Source: Mycobacterium sp. 050128 (GTDB taxonomy: Bacteria > Actinomycetota > Actinomycetes > Mycobacteriales > Mycobacteriaceae). From it: a stretch of DNA of 64,000 bases. Of the stretch, positions 27,483 through 36,097 are shown one piece after another (the first letter of the stretch is position 1; each line of letters begins with the position of its first letter). The notes below the pieces were generated by a model. It made no database searches. It was not told the origin of the DNA and saw only the letters and a program-made list of their open reading frames with translations. The stretch spans positions 2,232,001-2,296,000 of the forward strand of contig NZ_JAZGLW010000001.1 in assembly GCF_036409155.1 (NCBI RefSeq). The letters run 5' to 3'. Position numbers and translations under genes: made by a program.

Positions 27483-28532
27483 CTAGTCGACCACCACGAC
27501 TATCTTTCCGCCGGCCTCTCCCGACTCCGCCACCCGCTGCGCCTCGCGAATCTCGCTGAACGAGAACACTCGCGCCGGCTTCGCGTCGAGCCTGCCGTCG
27601 GCGATCTCTTGGGCGATCTCACGCAGCGGTATGTTCGACACCTCGAATCCCGGATTTCCAAAGACGGGACTGGCGAAGAAGGAGAAGCTCACGCCGCTGG
27701 CCATGCGGGCCAACGGGTTGAAGTCAGCAATGGGCGCGAGTCCGCCCAGCCATCCGGCGAGGCAGGCGGTGCCGCCCACGCGCAGCATGTCCAGGGAATC
27801 GAGGATGGTGCTGTTGCCGACCAGATCGAGCACCGCGTCGATGTGCTTGGCCTCGGCGATGTGAGCCGCAAGGTCGGGCCGTTCCAACTCGACACGAGCG
27901 GCGCCGAGTTGCTCCAGCATGGCAAAGCGCTTCTCGCCGCGCGCGGTGGCAATGATGTTGGCACCGGTGATGACTGCCATCTTCAGGGCGGCCTGGCCCA
28001 ACGCCGACGTCGCGCCCCGGATCACCAGTGTCTGTCCGGCTGTCAGCTTGAGATTGCGGAACAGGCAAGTCCACGACGTCGCATACGTTTCCGGCAATGC
28101 CGCCAGTTGCGACCACGGCAGGTCGGATTCCATCAGGGTGACGTTCGCCGCGCGTACCCGGGTGTACTCCGCATAGCTTCCGTTGATAGTTCGGCCCAGG
28201 CCACCCATCAGGGCGGCGACCTTGGCGCCGACCGGAAACTCGCCGCCCGGGCACGAGTCGACGATGCCGACGCATTCGATGCCGCTGACTTCGGCGGCTT
28301 CGGCCCACTCGCCTCGGCGCATGTGTATTTCGGCGTGATTGATACCGAACGCCTTGACTCGGATGACCACCTCGCCGGCCTTCGGCAGTGGTTTGGGGAT
28401 CTCGGTGTGGACCAGGCGGTCTAGACCCCCGAACCCGGTCAGGATGATCGCCCGCATCGTGTCCCCGCCCGGTTGCTCGCGTACCACCGCCGGCGCGGTC
28501 GGCAGTGCGGTCGCATTGCTTGTGGTGGTCAT
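27483..28532 (-). CDS. MDR-superfamily zinc-independent alcohol dehydrogenase / quinone oxidoreductase
   Basis: NADPH-dependent medium-chain reductase of 349 residues. The GroES-like domain starts MRAIILTGFGGLDRLVHTEI, and the nucleotide fold carries LVIRGATSALGQAALKMAV (G-x-x-x-A-L-G variant). The catalytic zinc Cys/His set is not obvious, so it is closer to quinone oxidoreductases. The start at 28532 follows GGAAGAGGCAGGA; an internal ATG 25 codons later is also possible. Two TGGG-N8-CCCA palindromes lie 58-95 bp upstream, tying it to the regulators encoded just upstream. Likely co-transcribed with the haloacid dehalogenase gene. Confidence 0.87.
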   Translation of the reverse strand: MTTTSNATALPTAPAVVREQPGGDTMRAIILTGFGGLDRLVHTEIPKPLPKAGEVVIRVKAFGINHAEIHMRRGEWAEAAEVSGIECVGIVDSCPGGEFPVGAKVAALMGGLGRTINGSYAEYTRVRAANVTLMESDLPWSQLAALPETYATSWTCLFRNLKLTAGQTLVIRGATSALGQAALKMAVITGANIIATARGEKRFAMLEQLGAARVELERPDLAAHIAEAKHIDAVLDLVGNSTILDSLDMLRVGGTACLAGWLGGLAPIADFNPLARMASGVSFSFFASPVFGNPGFEVSNIPLREIAQEIADGRLDAKPARVFSFSEIREAQRVAESGEAGGKIVVVVD

Positions 28533-28589
28533 GTCCTGCCTCTTCCAAATCGTCAGTCAGACTTCGGATATCGCCGCGCGTGATGATAA

Positions 28590-28605
28590 TGGGCCGTATG
28601 ACCCA
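28590..28605. promoter_or_regulatory. Palindrome A (TGGG-N8-CCCA) before the MDR oxidoreductase gene
   Basis: TGGGCCGTATGACCCA, flanked by AT-rich sequence, 58-73 bp before the oxidoreductase start. First of five copies of the motif within 2.6 kb. Confidence 0.68.
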
Positions 28606-28611
28606 CTATTA

Positions 28612-28627
28612 TGGGCCGCTCAGCCCA
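28612..28627. promoter_or_regulatory. Palindrome B (TGGG-N8-CCCA) before the MDR oxidoreductase gene
   Basis: TGGGCCGCTCAGCCCA, centred 22 bp (two helical turns) from palindrome A, on the same DNA face. Paired spacing suggests cooperative binding of dimers. Confidence 0.68.
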
Positions 28628-28682
28628 AAATTGTCCAGCCCCCGTTCAGCCCGCGCCCAGCGCTGAATGGATCAGGCGTTGC

Positions 28683-29333
28683 TCAGGATTTGCGGTTGCG
28701 CGACGGGCTCTTTCGGCTATCGACTTCGAAGGAACGCACGTAGTCGACGGCGGCATTGACGGCGACCCGCAGCGGTTCGGCCGCACCGGTGGCGTGCGTG
28801 ATCATCGCGCCGCCTTGATGCGCGATGACCAGCGAGACGGCCAGATGCCGCGGGTCGGCGTCGGCGCGCAGATCACCGCGCCGGCGCATCGCGTCGATGC
28901 CGGTGCGTAACAGGTCAAGCCATTGGTCGTAGCCGTGCGCAAGGTCGTCGCGAACTTCGTCGTCGGCCTCGATCAGTTCGCCGGCCAGTGACCCGTAGAC
29001 GCATCCGCCCAGCCGATACACGGTGTCGATGTCATCGACACAGGCGTCGGCCCAGGCCTGCAGCGACTCGATGCTGTCCAGCTCGCCGAGTCGCGGTTGG
29101 GTATGAAACTCGATGACGTCATTGCGGCGCGCGGCGATGACCTCACGGGTCAGGTCGCGTTTGTCGCGGAAGTAGTGCGACATCTGCGACCCGCCCACTC
29201 CGGCGGCGCTGCGTACCTCGTCGATGCTGGTGTTGGCCACGCCGCGCTGGAACATCAGCCGGGCGGCGGCCTCGACGATGCGTGCCCGCGTCGCCTGTCC
29301 CTTGCGGGTGAACCGCGGCTTGTCCTCAGTCAC
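28683..29333 (-). CDS. TetR-family regulator, second of a coupled pair
   Basis: Regulator of 216 residues: KGQATRARIVEAAARLMFQR, then IDEVRSAAGVGGSQMSHYFRDKR as the helix-turn-helix, and a C-terminal ligand domain resembling the TetR_C subgroup with VIAHQGGAMI. The GTG start at 29333 overlaps the stop of the upstream TetR gene by 4 bp (GTGA), so the two are translated together. The same signatures (RATR-RIV-AA, GGSQ/SGSQ, HYF-DK, AHQGG) occur in its neighbour, so the pair arose by duplication and may form a heterodimer. A longer open frame (to 29741) is antisense noise over the neighbour. Confidence 0.85.
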   Translation of the reverse strand: MTEDKPRFTRKGQATRARIVEAAARLMFQRGVANTSIDEVRSAAGVGGSQMSHYFRDKRDLTREVIAARRNDVIEFHTQPRLGELDSIESLQAWADACVDDIDTVYRLGGCVYGSLAGELIEADDEVRDDLAHGYDQWLDLLRTGIDAMRRRGDLRADADPRHLAVSLVIAHQGGAMITHATGAAEPLRVAVNAAVDYVRSFEVDSRKSPSRNRKS

Positions 29334-30031
29334 GTTGCCGCCCTTGGCTTCGCGCGTCGTCCGCGGGGACGTCGTGGGGGCCGGGGCGTGCGTTCGTCGG
29401 GATCGGCGGCAAACATTCGCAGGTAGTTGACCGCGAATCGGGTGGCATCGGCGTGCGGCCACGCCGCTCGATAGGTGAACGCCAACGTGCCGCCGCCCTG
29501 GTGGGCGCAGATGATGGCGAGCGCCAGCTCTCGTGGATTGGCGCCGGCGATCAGGACTCTGGTGTCTTTCATCCGCTGGATGGCGGGCTCGATCAAGTCC
29601 ACCCACTGCCAGTAACCCTCCGCCAAGGTGGCGCGGGTCGCGTCGTCGGACTTGGCCAGCTGGGCGGTCAGCGCATGGTAGGTCGGTGTGCCACCGGAGG
29701 TACCGATGCGTCGCAGGTAACGCATGTTCAGATCGATCCACCGCTCGAAGTCGTCGAACGAGTCCAGGTCGCCCAGCGTGGGCTGGCGATGGAAGTCCAG
29801 AACGACGCCGATCTGGCGTCTGATGACCGCGCGAATCAATGCGCCCTTGTCGGCGAAATAGTGGGCGAGCTGAGAGCCGCTGACCGAGGCGGCCTTGCGC
29901 ACGTTCTCCATGTTGGAGGCCGACAGCCCTTCGGTGACGATGAGCTGGGCGGCGGCCTGCACAATCCTGTCGCGGGTGGCACGCCCCTTGGCGGTCAACC
30001 GTTGTTCGTCTTGAACATCGGGATGGGCCAT
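29330..30031 (-). CDS. TetR-family regulator, first of a coupled pair
   Basis: Regulator of 233 residues with the N-terminal helix-turn-helix KGRATRDRIVQAAAQLIVTEG and ENVRKAASVSGSQLAHYFADKG. The C-terminal domain shares CAHQGGGTLAF with the partner and ends in a basic Pro/Arg-rich tail (TPRPPRRPRGRRAKPRAAT) that its partner lacks. It starts at ATG 30031, 34 bp after palindrome C, and is co-translated with the second TetR. Probably autoregulated through that palindrome. It lies downstream of the alpha/beta hydrolase gene and upstream of the MDR gene on the same strand. Confidence 0.87.
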   Translation of the reverse strand: MAHPDVQDEQRLTAKGRATRDRIVQAAAQLIVTEGLSASNMENVRKAASVSGSQLAHYFADKGALIRAVIRRQIGVVLDFHRQPTLGDLDSFDDFERWIDLNMRYLRRIGTSGGTPTYHALTAQLAKSDDATRATLAEGYWQWVDLIEPAIQRMKDTRVLIAGANPRELALAIICAHQGGGTLAFTYRAAWPHADATRFAVNYLRMFAADPDERTPRPPRRPRGRRAKPRAAT

Positions 30032-30064
30032 CGCGTCAGGCTAACTCGCGAACGCCGCAGATTA

Positions 30065-30080
30065 TGGGATCTCCAGCCCA
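30065..30080. promoter_or_regulatory. Palindrome C (TGGG-N8-CCCA) before the TetR pair
   Basis: TGGGATCTCCAGCCCA, 34-49 bp before the first TetR start, in the 78 bp gap after the hydrolase gene. Confidence 0.68.
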
Positions 30081-30109
30081 TTGTTATCCGCGGCGCTGGC
30101 GGGCGCCGG

Positions 30110-30979
30110 TCAGGCGGCCACGCGAGCCTCGAGGAAGTTGCGGATCAACCCGACGACTTCGTCGAGGGCGGACTCCAGCAGGAAATGCCCGCCGTCGAGC
30201 AGATGAATCTGCGCGTCGGGCAGGTCGTCGGTGAAGGCTTCGGCGCCGGCGGGCCCGAAGATCTCGTCGCCACGGCCCCACACCGCGAGCAGCGGAACCC
30301 GGGCGGCGCGAAAGTACTCGTGCACTTGCGGATATATCGCGGAGTTGGTGGCGTAGTCGCGGAACAGCTTTAGCTGCACCAGGTCATTGCCGGGCCGTGA
30401 TAGCAGCGCGAAGTCGTGATGCCAGCACTCGGGGTCGACGAGCGTCTCGTCGGCCACGCCGGTGACGTATTGCCAGCGCGTCGCGTCCAAAGTGAGAAAT
30501 TGGCGTATCGGAGCCTCGGTCTGCGCGGTCGGGTTGGCCTGGTAGGCCCACACGGTCTTCCAGAAGCTCTCCACGAAGCCGGCGTCGTAGCCATTGCCGT
30601 TCTGGCTGATGATCGCCGTAACGGCGGACGGGTCACGCAGCGCCAACCGCCATCCGATCGGGGCGCCATAGTCCTGCACGTACATCGCGTACCGATCGAC
30701 CCCGAGGCTGCGCAGCAGGCCCGCGGTTAGGTCGGTCAGCGCATCGAAGGTGTAGTCGAACTCGGTGACGGCCGGGGCGTCGGAGAACCCAAAGCCCAGG
30801 TGGTCGGTGGCGATCACGTGGTAGCGGTCGGCCAGCGCCGGAATCAGGTGCCGGAACATGCGGGAGCTGGTCGGAAACCCGTGCAAGAGAACCAGCGCCG
30901 GCTTACCCGGGTCCCCGGCCTCGCGGTAGAACAGCCGATGGCCGTCGACGGTTGTGTAACGATGATGAACAGCCGGCAT
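30110..30979 (-). CDS. Alpha/beta hydrolase, haloalkane dehalogenase / epoxide hydrolase type
   Basis: Hydrolase of 289 residues. The oxyanion-hole motif is LLHGFPTSS, the nucleophile Asp103 lies in YVQDYGAPIGW (an Asp-type elbow as in haloalkane dehalogenases and epoxide hydrolases), and the catalytic His is in LLDGGHFLLES. The acid residue is expected near WGRGDEIFGPAG. Start at ATG 30979 (MPAVHHRYTTVDGHRLFYRE), with GGAGGAA upstream; the frame open to 31072 would cover palindrome D. With the neighbouring haloacid dehalogenase it suggests a haloorganic-degradation route, but the substrate is not shown by sequence. Confidence 0.87.
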   Translation of the reverse strand: MPAVHHRYTTVDGHRLFYREAGDPGKPALVLLHGFPTSSRMFRHLIPALADRYHVIATDHLGFGFSDAPAVTEFDYTFDALTDLTAGLLRSLGVDRYAMYVQDYGAPIGWRLALRDPSAVTAIISQNGNGYDAGFVESFWKTVWAYQANPTAQTEAPIRQFLTLDATRWQYVTGVADETLVDPECWHHDFALLSRPGNDLVQLKLFRDYATNSAIYPQVHEYFRAARVPLLAVWGRGDEIFGPAGAEAFTDDLPDAQIHLLDGGHFLLESALDEVVGLIRNFLEARVAA

Positions 30980-31029
30980 GGGATTCCTCCTGCGGCACGT
31001 GGGTTTGTCCGACGCGCTATCCGCGATTT

Positions 31030-31045
31030 TGGGATGCGCATCCCA
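31030..31045. promoter_or_regulatory. Palindrome D (TGGG-N8-CCCA) before the hydrolase gene
   Basis: TGGGATGCGCATCCCA, a perfect 16-bp palindrome, 51-66 bp before the hydrolase start in the divergent gap to the MOSC gene. Confidence 0.72.
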
Positions 31046-31114
31046 GTATGCATCAAAGTCATCAGCTCGCATAGTCCCCGCTCCAGTTGACCGCTCGGTT
31101 GCACCGGAATATTC

Positions 31115-31130
31115 TGGGTCGATTGTCCCA
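31115..31130. promoter_or_regulatory. Palindrome E (TGGG-N8-CCCA) before the MOSC-reductase gene
   Basis: TGGGTCGATTGTCCCA, 28-43 bp before the MOSC-reductase GTG. Same arms as the other four copies; the N8 core is free. Confidence 0.66.
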
Positions 31131-31157
31131 ATCTGTTACCGCGTGGAGGAGACGACA

Positions 31158-32858
31158 GTGGGCAGGCTCGTGTCGGTGAATGTGGGCATGCCCAAAAACG
31201 TGCAGTGGCGCGACAAGACCGTCTATACCGGGATCTGGAAGACGCCGGTCGAGGGCCCGGTCCTGGTGCGACGCCTCAACATCGACGGTGACGGACAGGG
31301 CGATCTCGGCGGTCACGGCGGTGAGCAACGCGCGGTCATGGTCTACCAGACCGAATCGTACGAATTCTGGCGGAACTACCTCGAGCGCGACGATCTGGTG
31401 CCGGGACATTTCGGCGAAAACTTCACCATCACCGGTCTATCCGACTTCGACGTTTGCATCGGCGACCGCTACCGCATCGGGGACGCCGAATTCGAAGTTA
31501 CCCAACCGCGGGTCACCTGCTTCCGGATCGGATTGCGCCTTGACGAGCCCGAGATGCCCAACCTTCTTGTCGCCCAACATCGTCCAGGGTTCTATTTCCG
31601 CGTGATCAGCGAAGGCCACGTCCAGGCCGGCGACGACATCGTGCGGACCCGCCGCGGTCGCCACGAGCTTTCCGTCGCCGATGTCGACGCACTGTTGTAT
31701 CTGCCGAACAAAGATGCCGATACGCTTCGCAAGATCGTCGACGTCCCGGCTCTGAGCCCGGGATGGCAGCAATCCTTCAACGACATGCTCACCTCGGGTG
31801 CGCAGTCGGCTCCTGCCATCGGAGTCGAGCCGGGGTGGAACGGGTTTCGGCCGTTGCGGGTCACTGCAACACGCCGTGAGAGTCCGGCGGTGCTGTCGAT
31901 CCGCCTTGCGGCCGACGACGGTGCCTCGCTGCCCCCGGCACTGCCGGGGCAATACCTCACGGCGCGAATCCCCGGGGCCGGCGATCCGGTACCGCTGCGC
32001 AGCTATTCGCTCTCGGGCGATCCCGCCGCGGGCGAGTACCGCATCAGCGTCAAGCGTGAAGAGTGTGGCATGGCCAGTCGATGGTTGCATGCGCATATCG
32101 AACCCGGATCGGTCATCGAAGCCGCGGCGCCGCGCGGCGATTTCTACCTCACCGACGACGACCGCCCGGTGGTCTTGATGTCGGCGGGAATCGGCATCAC
32201 TCCGGTCTTGGCGATGCTGCACGCACTCGCGGCGACCCGCAGTGCCCGCGATATCTGGTGGCTGCACACCAGCCGTAATCGCGAGACTCAAGCTTTTGCA
32301 ACCGAAGTCACGAGCCTGATCGAGTCGTTGCCGCACGCTCGCCAGCAGGTGTTCTACACCGAGGCGCGGGGCCGTTTGGATCGGCCGGCCATCGTTGCGT
32401 TAGGACTGCCGCCCGACGCCGCGGCGTATCTCTGCGGCCCAACCCAATTCATGACCGACATGCGTGAGGCTCTGACTCTCGCGGGTCTCGACACGACGCG
32501 TATCCACAGTGAGCTATTCGGTGCGCTGCCGCCGATCAATCCCGGCGTCGTCGGCGATGCTCCGCGCACGCCCCCACACCCGCCGGCCGGGCCGCCGGGA
32601 CCCGGTCCGTCAATTACCTTCGCGCGCAGCGGACTGACCGCCAACTGGTCACCAGACTGCGGCACCATCCTCGATTTCGCGGAGGCGTGCGACGTACCGA
32701 CCCGCTTCTCCTGCCGAAGCGGTGTATGCCATGTGTGCGAGACGGGGGTCGTGGCCGGTACCGCGAAATACGTCCAAGTTCCGCTGGAGCCGCCGCCACC
32801 GGGAACGGTGCTGGTCTGCTCCGCGGCTCCGGACGGCGAGCTGGTGCTCGATCTCTGA
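31158..32858 (+). CDS. MOSC domain fused to ferredoxin reductase and 2Fe-2S ferredoxin
   Basis: Fusion of 566 residues. Residues about 1-160 are a MOSC (YiiM-type) domain with GDLGGHGGEQRAVMVY, GHFGENFTI and the conserved Cys of RVTCFRIG. A 3-alpha domain follows (about 165-205). Residues about 225-440 are an FAD/NAD(P)H reductase (RSYSLSG; SAGIGITPVLAMLH; YLCGPTQFM). The end is a plant-type 2Fe-2S ferredoxin with CRSGVCHVC and LVCSAAP (Cx4Cx2C...C). Such fusions probably reduce a molybdenum-cofactor or sulfur centre, or feed an oxygenase. GTG at 31158 has GGAGGAGA upstream; palindrome E precedes it. The electron acceptor is unknown. Confidence 0.9.
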   Translation: MGRLVSVNVGMPKNVQWRDKTVYTGIWKTPVEGPVLVRRLNIDGDGQGDLGGHGGEQRAVMVYQTESYEFWRNYLERDDLVPGHFGENFTITGLSDFDVCIGDRYRIGDAEFEVTQPRVTCFRIGLRLDEPEMPNLLVAQHRPGFYFRVISEGHVQAGDDIVRTRRGRHELSVADVDALLYLPNKDADTLRKIVDVPALSPGWQQSFNDMLTSGAQSAPAIGVEPGWNGFRPLRVTATRRESPAVLSIRLAADDGASLPPALPGQYLTARIPGAGDPVPLRSYSLSGDPAAGEYRISVKREECGMASRWLHAHIEPGSVIEAAAPRGDFYLTDDDRPVVLMSAGIGITPVLAMLHALAATRSARDIWWLHTSRNRETQAFATEVTSLIESLPHARQQVFYTEARGRLDRPAIVALGLPPDAAAYLCGPTQFMTDMREALTLAGLDTTRIHSELFGALPPINPGVVGDAPRTPPHPPAGPPGPGPSITFARSGLTANWSPDCGTILDFAEACDVPTRFSCRSGVCHVCETGVVAGTAKYVQVPLEPPPPGTVLVCSAAPDGELVLDL

Positions 32859-32916
32859 GTGCCCGGCACCCGTCTGATCGGGGAATTCGGCGAAAGCCGT
32901 TGCGGTGAAACGATTC

Positions 32917-33717
32917 CTACGTGCCCAGCGCGACCGATGCCTCGGCGGTGTAGCACAGGAACGTCAGGGTTTCCTGCAGGTACAGCTGCACGGAGTCGGC
33001 GTCGTGGTTGGTGTAGCCGATGGAGACGTCGGTGCCCAGCTGCAGATCGAAGTCACCGCCACGGGTGGTCAGCACGAACGCGCCGTCGATGGCGGGCGCC
33101 CAGATGATGTCGCCGTTCACCAGCCGGTTGATGTGCTCGAGGATCGGATAGCCGTGCTCGGTGGTCTCGCTGACCTTGGTGTAGATGTCGGCAGACAGCA
33201 AAACCGAATACGGGCCGTCGACGCCGGCCAGTCGCAGCTCCGACAAGGCCTGCGTGATGATGTCGGGAATCGCGCGCGGGTCGTCGGGCAGCATCAGTGC
33301 GGGATTCGAGCTGCAGCTACGGATCCCGTCGATCGACGCGGCAGGGTAGCCCTCGAAGATGGCGCGGTCCTCGACGAAGGCCAGCTTCTTGGCGGCGGCT
33401 TTGACCGGATCCCAGTCGGAGTCTTGCGAGCCGCGCTCGACATCGTCGATCTCGTCGCGCGACAGGGTGAATGGAACCCGCAGGCGGACAAGCGGTTTGC
33501 TGGCGCGCAGATGCGCGACCACGCCTTCGGTGGGCGCCTGCACGTCCTGCAGGCGTCCGGTGCTCACCGCCGCGGTGACCGGACCGCCGGGCTCGCTCAC
33601 GTCGACCACCCGGCGTCCCGCGATGTGGCGTTTGAACGTCCGCGTCGCTTCCAATTCGATTTCGGCCCAAGCGACGTCGGTGATCGGCGCTAGTTCTCGG
33701 TAAAGGTTGTTCTTCAT
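32917..33717 (-). CDS. cfp29: Encapsulin nanocompartment shell protein
   Basis: Shell protein of the encapsulin family, 266 residues, HK97-capsid fold, which assembles into a hollow icosahedron around cargo enzymes. The N-terminus MKNNLYRELAPITDVAWAEI binds cargo peptides; the E-loop and A-domain regions match, including AIFEGYPAASIDGI and YTNHDADSVQLYLQET. Length is normal (M. tuberculosis Cfp29/Rv0798c). Its start overlaps the stop of the DyP peroxidase gene by 4 bp (ATGA), so shell and cargo are translated together. Known roles are oxidative-stress protection and folate/iron-related cargo; only the DyP cargo is visible here. Confidence 0.97.
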   Translation of the reverse strand: MKNNLYRELAPITDVAWAEIELEATRTFKRHIAGRRVVDVSEPGGPVTAAVSTGRLQDVQAPTEGVVAHLRASKPLVRLRVPFTLSRDEIDDVERGSQDSDWDPVKAAAKKLAFVEDRAIFEGYPAASIDGIRSCSSNPALMLPDDPRAIPDIITQALSELRLAGVDGPYSVLLSADIYTKVSETTEHGYPILEHINRLVNGDIIWAPAIDGAFVLTTRGGDFDLQLGTDVSIGYTNHDADSVQLYLQETLTFLCYTAEASVALGT

Positions 33718-34745
33718 TGAGTGGTTCCTTTCAGACTGCCGATCGAAAGTGCGCCGTCGTTCGCCGTGGCTGGTTCCGGTCGCTCGGTCTCGAGCAGCGC
33801 GGGAAGGGGTGGTGGATCTTCGAGGAAGTCGACGGTCGGGGAGAAGAACAGCCCGCCGGTGACGGCGGTGGAGAAGTCCAGTATGCGGTCGGTGTTGCCG
33901 GGCGGGTCACCGATGAACATGTTGCGCAGCATCCGTTCGGTGACTTCCGGTGTGCGCGAATACCCGATGTAGTAGGTGCCGAACTCGCCGGCGCCGAGTT
34001 CGCCGAACGGCATGTTGTGCCGGATGATCTTCAGCTCGTTTCCGTCGTCGTCTTCGATGACGTTGAGCGCGACATGCGAGTTGGCCGGCTTCACCTCGTC
34101 GTCGAGTTCGATGTCTTCCAGCTTGGTCCGGCCGATCACCCGTTCCTGCTCGGTCACCGACAGCGATTCCCATGCCGTCATGTCGTGTAGGTACTTCTGC
34201 ACGTGGACATAGCAGGAGCCGGCGAAGTCGGGGTCCTCATCGCCAATCGTGCTCGCGCCGATAGCAATTGCGCCGTCGGGGTTTTCGGTACCATCGACAA
34301 AGCCCAGCAGGTCGCGGTTATCGAAGAATTTGAAACCGTGCACTTCGTCGACGACGGTGACCGTGCCCGCCATCGATTTGAGGATGCGGCCGGCCAGTTC
34401 GAAACACACGTCCATCGTCTCGGCGCGAATGTGGAACAACAGGTCGCCGGCGGTGGCGGGCGCGGTGTGCCGCGGTCCGCTCAACTCGATGAACGGATGC
34501 AGTTCGGCGGGCTTTTTTGCCAGGGGAGGCCCGCCGAACAACCGGTCCCAGGCATCCGAGCCGATCGAGGTGATCACCGACAGGCGCTTGGTCGGGTCGC
34601 GAAAGCCGATGGCGCGCACCAGCCCCGAGATGTCGGGCAGCGCGTCGTGGACCGTCGCTTCGCCGCCGGCGTCGATAGTGACCACCAGAAAAATCGCGGC
34701 AGGCGTCAACGGAGCGAGGATGGGCTGGGGCTGAACCGTCGGCAC
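33714..34745 (-). CDS. dyp: Dye-decolourising (DyP-type) haem peroxidase, encapsulin cargo
   Basis: Haem peroxidase of 343 residues. The diagnostic GFVDGTENP motif (distal Asp) and the proximal-haem His region SHVALNVIEDDDG are present. The C-terminus GALSIGSLKGTTQ contains the encapsulin-targeting peptide (SIGSLKG), so the enzyme is packaged into the shell encoded next door. The GTG at 34745 fits the family start (VPTVQPQPILAPLTPAAIF); longer frames to 34787 or 34832 would overlap the divergent pepC. Equivalent to Rv0799c. Confidence 0.95.
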   Translation of the reverse strand: MPTVQPQPILAPLTPAAIFLVVTIDAGGEATVHDALPDISGLVRAIGFRDPTKRLSVITSIGSDAWDRLFGGPPLAKKPAELHPFIELSGPRHTAPATAGDLLFHIRAETMDVCFELAGRILKSMAGTVTVVDEVHGFKFFDNRDLLGFVDGTENPDGAIAIGASTIGDEDPDFAGSCYVHVQKYLHDMTAWESLSVTEQERVIGRTKLEDIELDDEVKPANSHVALNVIEDDDGNELKIIRHNMPFGELGAGEFGTYYIGYSRTPEVTERMLRNMFIGDPPGNTDRILDFSTAVTGGLFFSPTVDFLEDPPPLPALLETERPEPATANDGALSIGSLKGTTQ

Positions 34746-34797
34746 TCTGCCGACCCTAGCGTGAACTGCGCGGTAACGAACAGCCATGATGTTGAAC

Positions 34798-36063
34798 ATG
34801 TCGGCCAGCGCCGCAGGCCTCTGCGAATTCATCGACGCCTCTCCGTCCCCGTTCCATGCCTGCGCGACGGCCGCGAACCGGCTGCTCGCCGCCGGCTACG
34901 CCGAACTTCGCGAGGCCGACCCCTGGCCCGCAGGGCCGGGGCGCTTCTTCACCGTCCGCGCCGGTTCACTGGTCGCCTGGAACACACCCGGACCCGACGG
35001 TGCGTTCCGGATCGTCGGTGCGCACACCGACAGCCCGAACCTGCGGGTCAAGCAACATCCCGACCGCGTCGTCGCCGGCTGGCAGGTGGTGGCGCTGGAG
35101 CCCTACGGCGGGGCGTGGCTCAACTCCTGGCTGGACCGCGATCTGGGCATCAGCGGCCGGTTGTCGGTGCGCGACGGCTCCGGGCTGGACCACCGGCTGG
35201 TCCGCATCGACGACCCGATCCTGCGGGTACCACAGCTGGCCATACACCTGGCCGAGGACCGCAAGTCGGTGACCCTGGACCCGCAGCGCCACGTCAACGC
35301 GGTCTGGGGCTCGAACGCACAAGGCGACCAAGCACGTGCATTCGTCGACTACGTGGCCGAGCGCGCCGGGGTCGCACCGGCCGACGTGCTGGCCGCCGAC
35401 CTGATGACGCACGACCTGACGCCGTCGACGGTGCTCGGCGCCGACTCGAGTCTGCTCAGCGCACCCCGGCTGGACAACCAGGCCAGTTGTTATGCGGGTT
35501 TGGAGGCGTTGTTGGGTGCCGAGCCGCAGGACGCCGTGGCGGTGTTGGTGCTGTTCGACCACGAAGAGGTCGGTTCGTCGTCGGACCACGGTGCACAGTC
35601 CAACCTGCTGGGCACGGTGCTGGAACGCATCGTGCTGGCGTCCGGCGGTAGCCGGGAAGACTTCCTGCGTCGGCTGCCGGTATCGCTGCTGGCCTCGGCC
35701 GACATGGCGCACGCCACTCACCCGAACTACCCGGAGCGTCACGAGCCCGGCCACCTGATCGAGATCAACGGCGGCCCGGTGCTCAAGGTGCATCCGAATC
35801 TGCGGTACGCCACCGACGGACGCACGGCGGCGGCGTTCGCGCTGGCCTGTCGGCAGGCCGGGGTGGCGCTGCAACGCTACGAGCATCGCGCCGACCTGCC
35901 GTGCGGTTCGACGATCGGTCCGTTGGCCGCGGCGCAAACCGGTATTCCCACCGTCGACGTCGGCGCCGCTCAGCTCGCGATGCACTCCGCCCGCGAGCTG
36001 ATGGGCGTGCACGACGTGGCGGCCTATTCGGCTGCGCTGCAAGCGTTTTTCTCGCCGCACTAG
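34798..36063 (+). CDS. pepC: M18-family aminopeptidase
   Basis: Zinc aminopeptidase of 421 residues that removes N-terminal amino acids from peptides in the cytosol. Metal-binding regions [44 protein letters not shown] and the C-terminal [12 protein letters not shown] are intact. The start [21 protein letters not shown] matches the family N-terminus; an in-frame ATG pair at 34786 is the alternative. It is divergent from the DyP gene with only 52 bp between starts, so the two promoters nearly overlap. Equivalent to Rv0800. Confidence 0.93.
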   Translation: MSASAAGLCEFIDASPSPFHACATAANRLLAAGYAELREADPWPAGPGRFFTVRAGSLVAWNTPGPDGAFRIVGAHTDSPNLRVKQHPDRVVAGWQVVALEPYGGAWLNSWLDRDLGISGRLSVRDGSGLDHRLVRIDDPILRVPQLAIHLAEDRKSVTLDPQRHVNAVWGSNAQGDQARAFVDYVAERAGVAPADVLAADLMTHDLTPSTVLGADSSLLSAPRLDNQASCYAGLEALLGAEPQDAVAVLVLFDHEEVGSSSDHGAQSNLLGTVLERIVLASGGSREDFLRRLPVSLLASADMAHATHPNYPERHEPGHLIEINGGPVLKVHPNLRYATDGRTAAAFALACRQAGVALQRYEHRADLPCGSTIGPLAAAQTGIPTVDVGAAQLAMHSARELMGVHDVAAYSAALQAFFSPH

Positions 36064-36097
36064 TCGAGCAGGTCGGTCACGCTTAGAGTCGACCGGT

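Noticed and set aside
30980..31157. Extension of the MOSC-reductase N-terminus
   Set aside because: Would translate both palindromes D and E; GTG 31158 has a good ribosome site and starts the MOSC fold.
32800..34800. Insertion sequence beside the encapsulin gene, as in M. tuberculosis
   Set aside because: No transposase frame or terminal repeats are present; the MOSC-reductase gene is the direct neighbour.
33714..34832. DyP start at 34832 or 34787
   Set aside because: These would overlap the pepC start; family N-terminus and length favour GTG 34745.
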